From JAYPAN01 sp049597955 (GTDB lineage Bacteria > Pseudomonadota > Alphaproteobacteria > RS24): a DNA stretch of 64,000 nt. The notes under the pieces were generated by a model that was not told the DNA's origin, searched no databases, and worked only from the letters and a program-made list of their open reading frames with translations. Below are positions 1-8,775 of the stretch, piece after piece. Position 1 is the first letter of the stretch; each line of letters opens with the position of its first letter. Both the position numbers and the translations under genes were made by a program. The DNA is taken from assembly GCA_049597955.1 (NCBI GenBank), contig JBMYND010000004.1:62001-126000 (forward strand), read 5' to 3'.

Positions 1-262
1 CTTCGCCGGCGGTCAGGCGCGACGATACGGCGGTGAAGTAAAGCCCGGCCCTTTGGGCAGCCCAGCAAATCTCGAAAAAATGCACATTATTATCCATGAA
101 AATGGCAATACCGTCGCCTTTTTTCAAACCCCGCGCGCGGGCCAATTGAGCAATCTGGTTCGACCGGTCATTCAATTGCTTGAACGTCACAACTTCTTGC
201 GAAGCCGCCATAATATAGGCTGGGTGGTCAGGCTTGTTGGCTGCGTGAATAAAAGGGTGCAT
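1..262 (-). CDS. Acyl-CoA synthetase, N-terminal part (cut by window edge)
   Basis: Reading the minus strand from the ATG at 262 gives about 87 residues beginning MHPFIHAANKPDHPAYIM and continuing through a stretch with FKQLNDRSNQIAQLARARGL and IAIFMDNNVHFFEICWAAQRAG. This is the usual N-terminus of fatty-acyl/aryl-CoA synthetases of the AMP-binding superfamily, which activate carboxylic acids to CoA thioesters using ATP. The adenylate-forming core lies outside the window, so substrate and integrity cannot be judged. It is divergent from the crotonase gene at 379, and the roughly 116-bp gap should hold both promoters. A second, complete synthetase lies at 47750. Confidence 0.8.
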   Translation of the reverse strand, partial: MHPFIHAANKPDHPAYIMAASQEVVTFKQLNDRSNQIAQLARARGLKKGDGIAIFMDNNVHFFEICWAAQRAGLYFTAVSSRLTAGE

Positions 263-378
263 CTAATTGTCTCCTCCCAGATAGATATTGCAGAAACTAT
301 AGAGATATGAGATTTTTCGGCAAGTCGGATTCTTGCCGGATATGGGCCGGTAAAACAGACCGATTTTTGGAGGGAAAA

Positions 379-1290
379 ATGAGCGATTATCAACAAATCA
401 GCACGGAAATTGACAGTAATGGATTGATGGTCATTACGCTGGACCGCCCGGATGCGATGAATGCTTTCACCGCCCGCATGATGCATGAAGTATGTGCGGC
501 GCTCGATGAGGCAGACAATAATGACGATGTGCGGGCAGTGATTTTCACCGGCCAGGGTGACCGCGCTTATTGTGCGGGTGCGGATTTGTCACAGGGCGAC
601 AAGACATTCAATTATGAGCAGCGTCAGGACGAGGCGGGTAAAACCAGCGTTGTCAGTGATGATGGCAAAATTGACTGGAGCAATGAGCAGATACGCGACA
701 GTGGCGGCGTGATGACTTTGCGGATTTATGAATCTGTGAAGCCGGTTATTGGCGCGATTAACGGTGCTGCGGTAGGGGTCGGCGCGACCATGTTGCTGCC
801 CATGGACATTCGCATCGCTTCTGAAAATGCCCGTTTCGGCTTTGTTTTTGCGCGGCGCGGCATTGTGCCGGAAGCCTGCTCAAGCTGGTTCTTGCCGCGC
901 ATTGTCGGTATTTCGCAAGCCTTGAAATGGTGCTATGCGGGCAATGTTTTCGGGGCCGAAGAAGCTTTGGCTGGCGGGCTGGTCAATGAGGTGGTGCCTC
1001 ATTCTGACCTGCTTATCCGCGCCAAGCATATTGCGCTTGAAATGACGCAATTAAGCGCACCGGTTTCAGTGGCGCTGACCCGGCAAATGCTGTGGCGCAT
1101 GCTTGGTGCCGACCATCCGATGGAAGCGCATAAGGTTGACAGTAAGGCGATTTTCGGGCGCGGGCGCATGGGCGATGCCAAAGAGGGGGTTAATTCTTTC
1201 CTCGAAAAACGTGACCCGGAATTTACCGACAGTCCGAGCAAGGATATTCCGGATTTTTATCCATGGTGGGAAGCGCGCAAATATAGCTGA
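379..1290 (+). CDS. Enoyl-CoA hydratase/isomerase family (crotonase) protein
   Basis: A 303-residue crotonase-fold protein. The ATG at 379 is chosen because GGAGGG lies just upstream; an in-frame ATG at 307 would add 24 unconvincing residues. The oxyanion-hole segment AYCAGADL (about 63-70) and the INGAAVGVG loop (about 127-135) are clear. By visual alignment, the two catalytic glutamates of classical enoyl-CoA hydratase are not at their usual places (Thr and Phe instead), while a Glu follows in the VPEACSS segment. The exact reaction (hydration, isomerisation or another crotonase chemistry) is therefore open. It lies divergent from an acyl-CoA synthetase, which fits fatty-acid or related acid catabolism. 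Confidence 0.85.
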   Translation: MSDYQQISTEIDSNGLMVITLDRPDAMNAFTARMMHEVCAALDEADNNDDVRAVIFTGQGDRAYCAGADLSQGDKTFNYEQRQDEAGKTSVVSDDGKIDWSNEQIRDSGGVMTLRIYESVKPVIGAINGAAVGVGATMLLPMDIRIASENARFGFVFARRGIVPEACSSWFLPRIVGISQALKWCYAGNVFGAEEALAGGLVNEVVPHSDLLIRAKHIALEMTQLSAPVSVALTRQMLWRMLGADHPMEAHKVDSKAIFGRGRMGDAKEGVNSFLEKRDPEFTDSPSKDIPDFYPWWEARKYS

Positions 1291-1307
1291 GCCGATTTAA
1301 TTGTCAG

Positions 1308-2591
1308 TCAGTCGCCGCGCGCTGCGATTTCGCTGGCGTGGCGGCCGATTTTCAGCACTGGCGTGAACAGGCACAGCCAAATGGTAAAGCCAATCATCAA
1401 TAGGGCGAATACGGCGGAAGCCTGTTGCGGGCCGAGATATTCGGCCACCAGACCGGTTATCATGGCGCCAAATGGAGCGGCCCCCAAAAAGCCGAGATTG
1501 TAAATCGCCATCACCCGCGCGCGGGCATGGGCGGGCGCTTCCACCTGCACAATTGTGCGGCTCATCGTCATATTCACACCGGCGGCCAGCCCCCAACCAC
1601 CGGCCAGCAGGCAAAAAATCCAGAAATTCGGCGCAAAGGCAATAAGCAGCAGCATGGCGGAGCCGACAAATAATGCCACCACCATGGCCCGCCCGCGTTT
1701 GACAATCGGTGGCAGGCGCATCATCAGCAGGGTTGTGCAAATCGTCCCGCCCCAGAAAGTCAGGCTCATAATGCTGATTTCAAGCTGTCCACCGTCAAAT
1801 ACATTGCGCACGATTAATGGCAGGGCGACCATGAAAATACCGATGAAAAACATGCCGACCGATAGGGTGGACAAGACAACCGGATACAGGGTTGGCGAGT
1901 CGGCAACAATGTGAACGCCGGTTCGCCAGCCATGATCGGCAATATGCTCAGGGTCTTCCTCGCTTGGCGCATGGGCAATGGGCGGCATATCGGGCAGGGC
2001 CAGCGCCGCCGCCAGCCCGACCAGCAATGCCAGCGATTGCATGACCGGCAAAGCCCAAGGGCCAGCCATGGGAGCCATGATGCCAGCCAATGTAAAGCCG
2101 AGTATTTGGGCGGCAAATTGCGTAATCATCGCTTTCATCACGGCGTTTTGAATGTCGCTATTGGTCACGCGGGGCAAAAGCGCATCGCGCGTCGGGGCGG
2201 AAAAGGCCGATAATATGCCCATGGCAATGGCGAAGACGAGCATGTGCCAATAGGCCAGAGATGCTGACCAGACCAACCAGCCCAATATGGCAGGCGGCAG
2301 GGCGGCCAGCAGATGAATGCTGACAAGCGAGCGACGCCCATTGGTTTGGTCGGCAATGGCACCGGCATAGAGCAGCAGAAATAATTGTGGCAAGGACAGG
2401 GTCATTTGGGCAATTGCCAATTGCGTGGCACTGGCACCCAGCGTGATAACCACCAAAGTGGGTATCATGACAAATTGCAGCCCCATACTGCCAAACCATG
2501 AGCCGACGCCGGTCAGATAGGCGGCCATGGCGTGTGGCGCGACGGCAGGCGACTTTTGCAACCGCTCGGATGATGGCTCGGACTGGCTCAT
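1308..2591 (-). CDS. MFS transporter (MFS_3/EntS-like exporter)
   Basis: A 427-residue, very hydrophobic protein with about 12 predicted membrane segments after a roughly 25-residue cytosolic N-terminus. The layout resembles the MFS_3 group, which includes the enterobactin exporter EntS and macrolide exporters: an early GSWFGSMGLQFVMIPTLV segment, a basic DQTNGRR loop between helices 2 and 3, and a cytoplasmic loop at mid-protein. It probably exports a small molecule by proton antiport at the inner membrane; the substrate cannot be told. It is convergent with the crotonase gene (18-bp gap). The regulator at 2656-3138 lies directly upstream on the same strand and may control it. Confidence 0.8.
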   Translation of the reverse strand: MSQSEPSSERLQKSPAVAPHAMAAYLTGVGSWFGSMGLQFVMIPTLVVITLGASATQLAIAQMTLSLPQLFLLLYAGAIADQTNGRRSLVSIHLLAALPPAILGWLVWSASLAYWHMLVFAIAMGILSAFSAPTRDALLPRVTNSDIQNAVMKAMITQFAAQILGFTLAGIMAPMAGPWALPVMQSLALLVGLAAALALPDMPPIAHAPSEEDPEHIADHGWRTGVHIVADSPTLYPVVLSTLSVGMFFIGIFMVALPLIVRNVFDGGQLEISIMSLTFWGGTICTTLLMMRLPPIVKRGRAMVVALFVGSAMLLLIAFAPNFWIFCLLAGGWGLAAGVNMTMSRTIVQVEAPAHARARVMAIYNLGFLGAAPFGAMITGLVAEYLGPQQASAVFALLMIGFTIWLCLFTPVLKIGRHASEIAARGD

Positions 2592-2655
2592 GACTCTCTC
2601 TTCCGCGCGGCACTATAAAAGCGCGGCATAAAGAAAGCCATGAAAAACAATTTGC

Positions 2656-3138
2656 CTAGCTGCGTTTGCGGCCCGGTTTTTTGCCCTGTCCGTCGCGCAA
2701 ATTCTGGACATGCGGCCAAAACTTGTCGGCAAACTCATTCAGCGTGTCTTTCATTTTGTCGGTTGGCTCATAGAGTTGTGACCGACCAATGCGCTGTTTG
2801 GTTTGCAAATAGCCAAGCCGTTCAAATCGCTGCAATGAGGCACGCACTGTGCCATAGGCACGTCCGGTAATTTCGACAATGCTTTTGGTGACTGTCGCCC
2901 GCCCTTCAGCGGCATCAGCCAGCGCCACAAACAGCATAATCCAGTCTTCGTGATGCGGCGTTTTGGTGTCAAATACCTGATTGCCAAAGCGGTAGCCATA
3001 CAGCAGCGTGTTGACGAAATCAAAAGCATCCTGATTTATCCCGTCAATGGAAGGCGGGATTTTATCGGGAAGGCCGAACACATCTGTCGCGTTTTGCGAG
3101 GCGGAATCTCCAAAATTCTTGTTCTGCCGACGGGCCAT
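2656..3138 (-). CDS. Winged-helix (MarR-like) transcriptional regulator
   Basis: A 160-residue protein. The ATG at 3138 (MARRQNKNFG) is preceded by an AGGAGGCC ribosome-binding site; the longer open frame upstream lacks one. The centre has a winged-helix pattern: a segment around VTKSIVEITGRAYGTVRASL (recognition helix), followed by QRFERLGYLQTKQRIGRSQLYEPT (helix and wing). The C-terminus is basic (GKKPGRKRS). It looks like a phenylacetate- or MarR-type regulator without a recognisable ligand domain. It sits upstream of the MFS exporter on the same strand and is divergent from the DnaA-like gene at 3318. Confidence 0.65.
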   Translation of the reverse strand: MARRQNKNFGDSASQNATDVFGLPDKIPPSIDGINQDAFDFVNTLLYGYRFGNQVFDTKTPHHEDWIMLFVALADAAEGRATVTKSIVEITGRAYGTVRASLQRFERLGYLQTKQRIGRSQLYEPTDKMKDTLNEFADKFWPHVQNLRDGQGKKPGRKRS

Positions 3139-3317
3139 CTTGGCCTCCTTTCTTTTTTCTTGTTCAGAAATATATTTAAGCAGATTAAACCCATAATAAA
3201 AAGACAATAATTTCCATGGTTGCAAACGCATTGTGCAGACCATCTGAGAAATCTGTTTTCATCTTAAGGCGCTGAAATAAATGCCAAATTTCAGACTTAT
3301 CGCCGCTTGAATCTATC

Positions 3318-3851
3318 GTGGCAACAATATCCGAACAAAAAACAGCAATGCGGGATTGGCTCATGCCAGCCAAAAAACGGGCTTCAGCCTATCGCGCCAT
3401 GTATAATGCCATGGTGCATAGCACAGACCCATCGGACGAAATTCACGATTTGGCCGTGTTGAGCCTGGTCAGCCAATTTAGCGGTCAGGTGCATGCGACA
3501 CAGGCTGATTATTTGACCGGCCCCAGTCGCGGCAGCCGTCATTTGTCGCGGGCGCGACAAAAAATGCAATATCTCGCGCATGTCGGTTTTGGCTTGAGCT
3601 TTACGCAAATCGGTGCCGCCATGCAGCGCGACCGAACCAGCATTGCCCATGCCTGCCAGCAAATTGAAGATTTGCGCGATTGCCCGATTGTCGACAAGGC
3701 GCTGTTTTTTTCCGAAATCGCCCTGCAAATGATGATGGCCAGTGTGACCGAAACGCCGACCTCCCCTGATATTGCGGCCCCTGCTGCGACGGCGATTGAC
3801 GCACAGAAAGGCCAAGAATTTGAAAGGAAATCCCGAAATGACCCCTGCTGA
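3318..3851 (+). CDS. Free-standing DnaA domain IV-like DNA-binding protein
   Basis: A 177-residue protein whose residues about 60-125 resemble the C-terminal DnaA-box-binding domain of DnaA: SRARQKMQYLAHVGFGLSFTQIGAAM, then RDRTSIAHACQQIED, which corresponds to the DnaA signature RDHTTV-HA. No AAA+ ATPase region is present, so it cannot act as an initiator by itself. Such proteins are known in alphaproteobacteria as helix-turn-helix/chromosomal replication initiator-like proteins of unclear role. The 3' end overlaps the start of the DUF6456 gene by 14 bp, so the two are probably translated together. Start is provisional; other in-frame ATGs exist at 3351 and 3363. Confidence 0.7.
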   Translation: MATISEQKTAMRDWLMPAKKRASAYRAMYNAMVHSTDPSDEIHDLAVLSLVSQFSGQVHATQADYLTGPSRGSRHLSRARQKMQYLAHVGFGLSFTQIGAAMQRDRTSIAHACQQIEDLRDCPIVDKALFFSEIALQMMMASVTETPTSPDIAAPAATAIDAQKGQEFERKSRNDPC

Positions 3852-4629
3852 TGCGCGCTTGTTCCGCCAATATGGCCCGCGCCTGGCCCGACCCGGCAGT
3901 TTTCTGGCCAAGGACACTGCCGGTGATTTCGGATTATATGTCGCGCGCAACAAGGCGCAAAAGCCGCTGGCGCAAATTGAGGCCAGCGTCCTGCGAAAAT
4001 GGTTGCACAGCGATTTGCTTGAAGTCGATAGCACAGCGGATACGGGTCATTATATGATTTCTTCCGCCGGCCGGGCCTTTTTGCGCCGAGCGGCGCAAGC
4101 GGCAGGGACGGATGAAGCGTTTATCGCGCAGCATCAAATCCGCAAAACCGGCGCCCATAAAGACGCGCCCTCGGCAAAAATGAATGTCGCGCAAACGCCG
4201 CTGGCCTGGCTGCGCAATCGCAAGCCGAATAAACGTTTCGGCATTAGCGAGATTGAGTTCGACGCTGGCGAAAAGCTGCTTAAAGTCTATGACCGGACAG
4301 GATTTCGGGCAATCACCGGCATTGACTGGTCGCGGCCGATTTGTGATGGCGGTCACGGCGGCGATGGCGGCGGGGCCGATGCGGCGCTGGCCGAGGCAAT
4401 TGATGCGCGGCGCAAATTGCAGGGGGCGTTGGATTATGTTGGCCCCGGTCTGGCCGACATGCTGGTTTCCATTTGCTGCGAAGCGCGCGGGCTGGAGGAA
4501 TGCGAAAGACTGTTTGCTCTGCCGCAGCGTTCGGCCAAGCTGATGTTGAAACTCGGCCTGATGCGTTTATCAGTATTTTACGGGCTTCAATCGGCCAGCG
4601 CCGCTTCGGCGTCATTTCGGATGCGTTGA
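3838..4629 (+). CDS. DUF6456 domain protein
   Basis: A 263-residue protein with start ATG at 3838, preceded by GAAAGGAAA and overlapping the previous gene's stop. The second half, from about NVAQTPLAWLRNRK to LMLKLGLMRLSVFYGL, matches the pattern of the DUF6456 family found across alphaproteobacteria: a putative nucleic-acid-binding region ending in a long helix after a sigma/HTH-like segment (SAKLMLKLGLMRL). The function is not known. Its overlap with the DnaA domain IV-like gene suggests a shared job at DNA. The last 43 bp overlap sufE, which converges from the other strand. Confidence 0.7.
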   Translation: MTPADARLFRQYGPRLARPGSFLAKDTAGDFGLYVARNKAQKPLAQIEASVLRKWLHSDLLEVDSTADTGHYMISSAGRAFLRRAAQAAGTDEAFIAQHQIRKTGAHKDAPSAKMNVAQTPLAWLRNRKPNKRFGISEIEFDAGEKLLKVYDRTGFRAITGIDWSRPICDGGHGGDGGGADAALAEAIDARRKLQGALDYVGPGLADMLVSICCEARGLEECERLFALPQRSAKLMLKLGLMRLSVFYGLQSASAASASFRMR

Positions 4630-4994
4630 ACCATGGCGTAAAAGCCATTGGAGCGTTGCGGCGTCAAATGCTCGGCCAGGCCCAATTGCGTGAAAGCCTG
4701 CTCGGCGTCAAAAGCCATAATTTCCCGCGCCGGCTTGCCGGAGACAAGGTCAAGCAATATCGCCACCAGCCCGCGCACAATATGGGCGTCGCTGTCGCCG
4801 CGAAAGCGCATTTGCGCGGCATCGCCCTCGCTGACAAGCCAGACCTGGCTGACGCAACCCGGCACTTTATTCTGCTCATTATGCTCCGCAGCACTGAGCG
4901 GGGCGAGCTTATTGCCCAATTCGATAATATAGCGATAGCGGTCTTCCCAATCATCAAACAGGGCAAAATCATCCAACAGGTTTTGCAATGGCAT
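4587..4994 (-). CDS. sufE: Cysteine desulfuration protein SufE
   Basis: A 136-residue protein starting MPLQNLLDDFALFDDWEDRYRYII, the standard SufE opening. SufE accepts persulfide sulfur from the cysteine desulfurase SufS and hands it to the SufBCD scaffold for Fe-S cluster assembly in the cytosol. The sulfur-accepting cysteine is visible as Cys47 in KVPGCVSQVW. The rest (a DSDAHIVRGLVAILL segment and an LTPQRSNG motif near the end) is typical, and the length is normal. The start at 4994 is preceded by a GGAGAGT ribosome site. No other suf gene is in the window. It converges with and overlaps the DUF6456 gene. Confidence 0.92.
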   Translation of the reverse strand: MPLQNLLDDFALFDDWEDRYRYIIELGNKLAPLSAAEHNEQNKVPGCVSQVWLVSEGDAAQMRFRGDSDAHIVRGLVAILLDLVSGKPAREIMAFDAEQAFTQLGLAEHLTPQRSNGFYAMVQRIRNDAEAALAD

Positions 4995-5090
4995 GGTCAC
5001 TCTCCTATATGTGCTGATGTAGCCGTGCCCGCGCCCAAGGGCAAGGGGGTGCGGCAACCGGTTGCGGGCTGAATTTCTAAGAGGCGGGCC

Positions 5091-5432
5091 ATGCAGGTCA
5101 GATTAAAGGCGGAAATCTATATCCAAGCATTGACGCGGCGCGTTTTCGCTGCCGGTGCCGCCGCCTATATTGTGCGGCGTGGTGATGCCGATGCGGGCGG
5201 CCTTTTTGTTCGGGTTAATCGGCTGGACGGTCATTCGGCCATATTGACGATTTTCACCAATATGGATGGCGCACGTATTTGGCGTGTGCTGGCCGCGCTT
5301 GATACGCCCGATGCTGAGGCCGATGCGCTTTTGGCGCGCGAGGCGGCGCGCGACCCGGATATTTGGATTGTTGAAATTGAAGACCGGCAGGGGCGGCATT
5401 TTCTGGACGAACCGGTTGAGGGCGCGCTATAA
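5091..5432 (+). CDS. DUF1491 family protein
   Basis: A 113-residue protein with the DUF1491 pattern common in alphaproteobacteria: opening MQVRLKAEIYIQALTRR, a central GGLFVRVNRLDG and a C-terminal RDPDIWIVEIEDRQGRHFLD. No enzymatic motif, signal peptide or membrane segment is visible, so it is probably a small cytosolic protein of unknown role. The ATG is preceded by AGAGGCGGG. It lies 48 bp upstream of the MscS-type channel on the same strand and may be co-transcribed with it. Confidence 0.8.
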   Translation: MQVRLKAEIYIQALTRRVFAAGAAAYIVRRGDADAGGLFVRVNRLDGHSAILTIFTNMDGARIWRVLAALDTPDAEADALLAREAARDPDIWIVEIEDRQGRHFLDEPVEGAL

Positions 5433-5479
5433 ATCGCTGAAGCTGACCGACAGCTTAAGACAGGCAGGAACACCAAGAC

Positions 5480-6595
5480 ATGCAGCAATTAATTGAAAAT
5501 TTCATTGCCCTGTTTCAGGAAGTCTGGGCGGCTGGCTCATTTGGTATTGGCATGGGCAATATGCTGCTCGCTTTGGCGATTTTTTTGTTTTTTGCCATAT
5601 TGCGCGGTCTGTTTGCGCGCTTTGTGCTCGGCTGGCTGGAACGTTTGACGGCGCGCACCAAGACCGAGATTGACGATATGCTGCGCGAGGCGATTGAACG
5701 CCCGCTGAAATTCTTTTTTGTCGTATTGGGCGTGTTCTTTGCAAAAGAAAGCCTTGCCTTGACCGGCTTGCCCGCCGAATTGGCCGATAAAGTGATGCGC
5801 TCCCTGGTCGCCATTGCGCTGTTCTGGGCGATTTATGCGGCCAGCACACCGGCGGCGATTGGTCTGCGCCGGATTGAGGATGTGCTGTCGCCGGAAATTG
5901 TCTCTTGGCTGCTGACGGTTTTGCGTTGGGGGATTATGCTGACCGGTCTGGCAACCGTGCTGCAAATCTGGGGTATTCAGATTGGCCCTATCATTGCCGG
6001 TTTTGGCCTGTTTGGCGTGGCCGTGGCGCTGGGCGCGCAAGATTTGTTCAAAAACCTGCTTGGCGGCTTGTCCATATTGATTGAGAAGCGTTTCAAAATC
6101 GGCGATTGGGTTGAAGTGCCCGGCGTGGTTAACGGGACAATTGAACATATTGGCTTTCGCTCGACCCGCGTGCGTCAGTTCAAAAGCGTGCCGGTGATTG
6201 TGCCGAATAATATGTTCTCCGACCATGCGCTGGTTAATCATTCGCTGATGAAGCATCGCCGGATTTACTGGACAGTTGGGCTGGAATATCGCACCAGCGC
6301 GGCGCAATTGGAAACCATACGCGATGACATTATGGCATGGCTTGAGGCCCATCCGGGCTTTGTCACCGGCGAGGAAAATGTCCCTTGTTTTGTCATGGTC
6401 GATAAATTTTCAGCCAGCTCAATAGATATGATGGTCTATTGCTTTACCCATACTGTGGTTTGGGAAGAATGGCTGAAGCACAAGCAGGAACTGGCCTTGG
6501 CGATAAAACATATTGTTGAAAAGGCAGAGGCCGGTTTTGCCTTTCCCAGTCAATCGATTTATGTCGAGCAATTGCCCGGCGCAAATACACCTTAG
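5480..6595 (+). CDS. Small-conductance mechanosensitive channel (MscS family)
   Basis: A 371-residue inner-membrane protein with about five hydrophobic segments in the first 205 residues. They are followed by the MscS pore-lining helix and beta domain: GLFGVAVALGAQDLFKNLLGG (about 175-195), then IEKRFKIGDWVEVPGV, GTIEHIGFRSTRVR and PVIVPNN. These are the family's defining elements; the channel opens on membrane tension to release solutes during osmotic downshock. The C-terminal alpha/beta cage domain follows and ends near residue 360. It is longer than E. coli MscS (286 residues) because of extra N-terminal helices, as in YnaI/YbdG-type members. Confidence 0.9.
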   Translation: MQQLIENFIALFQEVWAAGSFGIGMGNMLLALAIFLFFAILRGLFARFVLGWLERLTARTKTEIDDMLREAIERPLKFFFVVLGVFFAKESLALTGLPAELADKVMRSLVAIALFWAIYAASTPAAIGLRRIEDVLSPEIVSWLLTVLRWGIMLTGLATVLQIWGIQIGPIIAGFGLFGVAVALGAQDLFKNLLGGLSILIEKRFKIGDWVEVPGVVNGTIEHIGFRSTRVRQFKSVPVIVPNNMFSDHALVNHSLMKHRRIYWTVGLEYRTSAAQLETIRDDIMAWLEAHPGFVTGEENVPCFVMVDKFSASSIDMMVYCFTHTVVWEEWLKHKQELALAIKHIVEKAEAGFAFPSQSIYVEQLPGANTP

Positions 6596-6605
6596 CCAGA
6601 TGCGC

Positions 6606-7130
6606 CTAAAGCCCGTGCCGCCGCCACAGCGCGCCGCGCTGGCTGTCGGCTGCCGGTTGATAAGCGTCAGATAATTCGCCCAAAGCAGCGGTGAATTCCT
6701 CAAGGCTGATATTTGGTGCCAATTCAAAAGCGTTAAAGCCGCAGCGTGCCATAAATTGCCATTGGTCATGCAAGACTTCGCCCGTGGCGCGCAATTCGCC
6801 GGTAAAGCCCAATTGCTCGCGCAAAATACGGGCATTGGAATAGCCGCGTCCATTGCGATAGACCGGAAACTCAATCGCCACTAATTGCACCATATTGAGA
6901 TAGGGTGCCAGCTCATGCACATCTTCGCCCATTTGCTGCTTGCCTTGATTATCGGCGCGCAACACCACACCAAGCGGCGCATTGCGGGTTTTCAACGCGG
7001 CGCTTTCATTGCGCAGCCGGTCAAGCGAGATAATCGCCGGCGCATCACCCAAAGCCGCGTCATCATCGAGATAGACCCATTCATCGGGACAAGCCGCCCC
7101 GTCTTTGACAAGCTGATAGTCACTCGGCAT
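6606..7130 (-). CDS. DUF934 protein of the sulfite reductase operon (CysH-associated)
   Basis: A 174-residue protein with the DUF934 pattern: DEWVYLDDD near the start, then an APLGVVLRADN segment, ELAPYLNMVQLVAIEFP, FPVYRNGRGYSNARILRE and ELRATGEVLHDQ. The family is found next to assimilatory sulfite reductase and APS/PAPS reductase genes in proteobacteria. Its biochemical role is not established; a link to electron transfer or assembly of the reductase has been inferred from context. The ATG at 7130 overlaps the end of the reductase gene by 11 bp, so they are co-translated. Confidence 0.85.
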   Translation of the reverse strand: MPSDYQLVKDGAACPDEWVYLDDDAALGDAPAIISLDRLRNESAALKTRNAPLGVVLRADNQGKQQMGEDVHELAPYLNMVQLVAIEFPVYRNGRGYSNARILREQLGFTGELRATGEVLHDQWQFMARCGFNAFELAPNISLEEFTAALGELSDAYQPAADSQRGALWRRHGL

Positions 7131-8775
7131 AGAGACGCTCCTTAAACGGGGCCATGCCGACGCGGCGATAAGTATCAATAAACCGCTCACCGGTCTGGCG
7201 CTGGTCAAGATAGGTTTCCACCAAGGTTTCCACCGCATCGACAATTGTATCTTCGGTAAAGGCGCGTCCGGTAATATCGCCGAGGCTGGCGGTCTCATCG
7301 GCCGCACCGCCCAGCGAAATCTGGTAAAACTCCGTGCCTTTTTTATCAACGCCAAGAATCCCGATATGGCCGACATGGTGATGGCCGCATGCATTAATGC
7401 AGCCGGAGATTTTCACTTTTAATTCGCCAATATCATATTGCCTGTCCAAATCGGCAAAGCGGGTTGAAATTTCCTGCGCCAGCGGGATGGAGCGCGCATT
7501 GGCCAGATTGCAATAATCAAGGCCGGGGCAGGCAATAGCGTCGGAAATCAGCCCCAGATTGGGGGTTGCCAGCCCTTGTGCGGCCAGCGCGTCATAGACA
7601 GCTTTGACATCATCGAGCCGAACATGCGGCAATGTCAGATTTTGTTCATGCGTCACGCGCAGCTCATCAAAGCTGTATTGCTCGGCAATATCGGCCACAC
7701 AGTCAATTTGCGTGTCGCTCGCATCGCCCGGCACGCCGCCAATCGGTTTCAGCGAGATATTGACAATCGCATAGCCGGATTGCTTATGCGCGACCACATT
7801 GGTTTTCACCCAATGGGCGAAAGCCGCATCTTCAGCGCGGGCCGCCTCGAAACTGTCGCTGGTGGCGGGCAGCTCGGCAAAAGCGGGCGCGGCAAAATAG
7901 GCGGCAATGCGGTCAAGCTCGGCTTGCGGCACGCTGAGCATTTGTGCGGCGTCGATTTTGGCAAATTCAGCCTCAACCAAACGGCGCATTTCTTCTTCGC
8001 CTGTTTCATGCACCAGAATTTTAATCCGCGCCTTATAGCTGTTGTCACGCCGACCGAGCATATTATAGACCCGCATCACCGCTTCCAAATAGGCCAGCAA
8101 TTGCGCGGCCGGCACAAAATCAGCCAGTTTTTTGGCAATAAAAGGCGTGCGCCCCTGACCACCGCCAACATGTATTTCATAGCCGGTTTCGCCCGCCGCA
8201 TTGCGGACAATCACAATGCCGATATCGTGCAGCTTAATGGCAGCGCGGTCGTTTTCATGGCCGGTCACGGCGATTTTGAACTTGCGCGGCAAATAAGAGA
8301 ACTCCGGATGGAATGTTGACCATTGGCGGATAATCTCGGAAATAATGCGCGGGTCTTCCACCTCGCCGTCAATCGCGCCGGCATATTGGTCGGCAGTGAC
8401 ATTGCGGATGCAATTGCCCGATGTCTGAATGGCATGCATTTCGACGCTGGCCAGCTCGTCCAACAGGTCGGGAATATCTTTCAGTGCCGGCCAATTATAT
8501 TGAATGTTTTGGCGGGTGGTGAAATGGCCATAGCCGCGGTCATATTTGCGCGCAATATGCGCCAGCATCCGCATTTGTTTGGACGATAAAGTGCCATAGG
8601 GTATGGCGACACGCAGCATATAGGCATGTAATTGCAGATAGACGCCATTCATCAAGCGCAAGGGTTTGAAGGCATCTTCGCTCAGACTGCCATCCATGCG
8701 CCGCGCCACCTGGCCGCGAAACTGTGCCACGCGGTCAGCAACCAGCTTATGGTCAAATTCATCATAGCGATACAT
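7120..8775 (-). CDS. cysI: Assimilatory nitrite/sulfite reductase (siroheme, 4Fe-4S)
   Basis: A 551-residue hemoprotein reductase. It has the duplicated ferredoxin-like half-domains and siroheme-binding segments (GHFTTRQNIQYNW near 84-96; RNVTADQYAGA near 124-134). The four cluster/siroheme cysteines appear as Cys416-x5-Cys422 and Cys459-x3-Cys463 (ACPGLDYCN and SGCINACGHHH). It reduces sulfite to sulfide with six electrons for cysteine synthesis; nitrite is a possible alternative, but the DUF934 and DUF2849 partners point to sulfite. The start codon overlaps the DUF2849 stop by one base (TGATG). Siroheme would depend on the methyltransferase at 31998. Confidence 0.92.
   Translation of the reverse strand: MYRYDEFDHKLVADRVAQFRGQVARRMDGSLSEDAFKPLRLMNGVYLQLHAYMLRVAIPYGTLSSKQMRMLAHIARKYDRGYGHFTTRQNIQYNWPALKDIPDLLDELASVEMHAIQTSGNCIRNVTADQYAGAIDGEVEDPRIISEIIRQWSTFHPEFSYLPRKFKIAVTGHENDRAAIKLHDIGIVIVRNAAGETGYEIHVGGGQGRTPFIAKKLADFVPAAQLLAYLEAVMRVYNMLGRRDNSYKARIKILVHETGEEEMRRLVEAEFAKIDAAQMLSVPQAELDRIAAYFAAPAFAELPATSDSFEAARAEDAAFAHWVKTNVVAHKQSGYAIVNISLKPIGGVPGDASDTQIDCVADIAEQYSFDELRVTHEQNLTLPHVRLDDVKAVYDALAAQGLATPNLGLISDAIACPGLDYCNLANARSIPLAQEISTRFADLDRQYDIGELKVKISGCINACGHHHVGHIGILGVDKKGTEFYQISLGGAADETASLGDITGRAFTEDTIVDAVETLVETYLDQRQTGERFIDTYRRVGMAPFKERLYAE

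Noticed and set aside
3139..3317. Non-coding stretch between the winged-helix regulator and the DnaA-like gene checked for tRNA or small genes
   Set aside because: No cloverleaf, conserved T-loop motif or supported short frame was seen; it probably holds the two divergent promoters.
5537..6352. Open frame of 271 codons opposite the MscS-type gene
   Set aside because: It is Gln/His/Asn-rich and antisense to a clear MscS domain.
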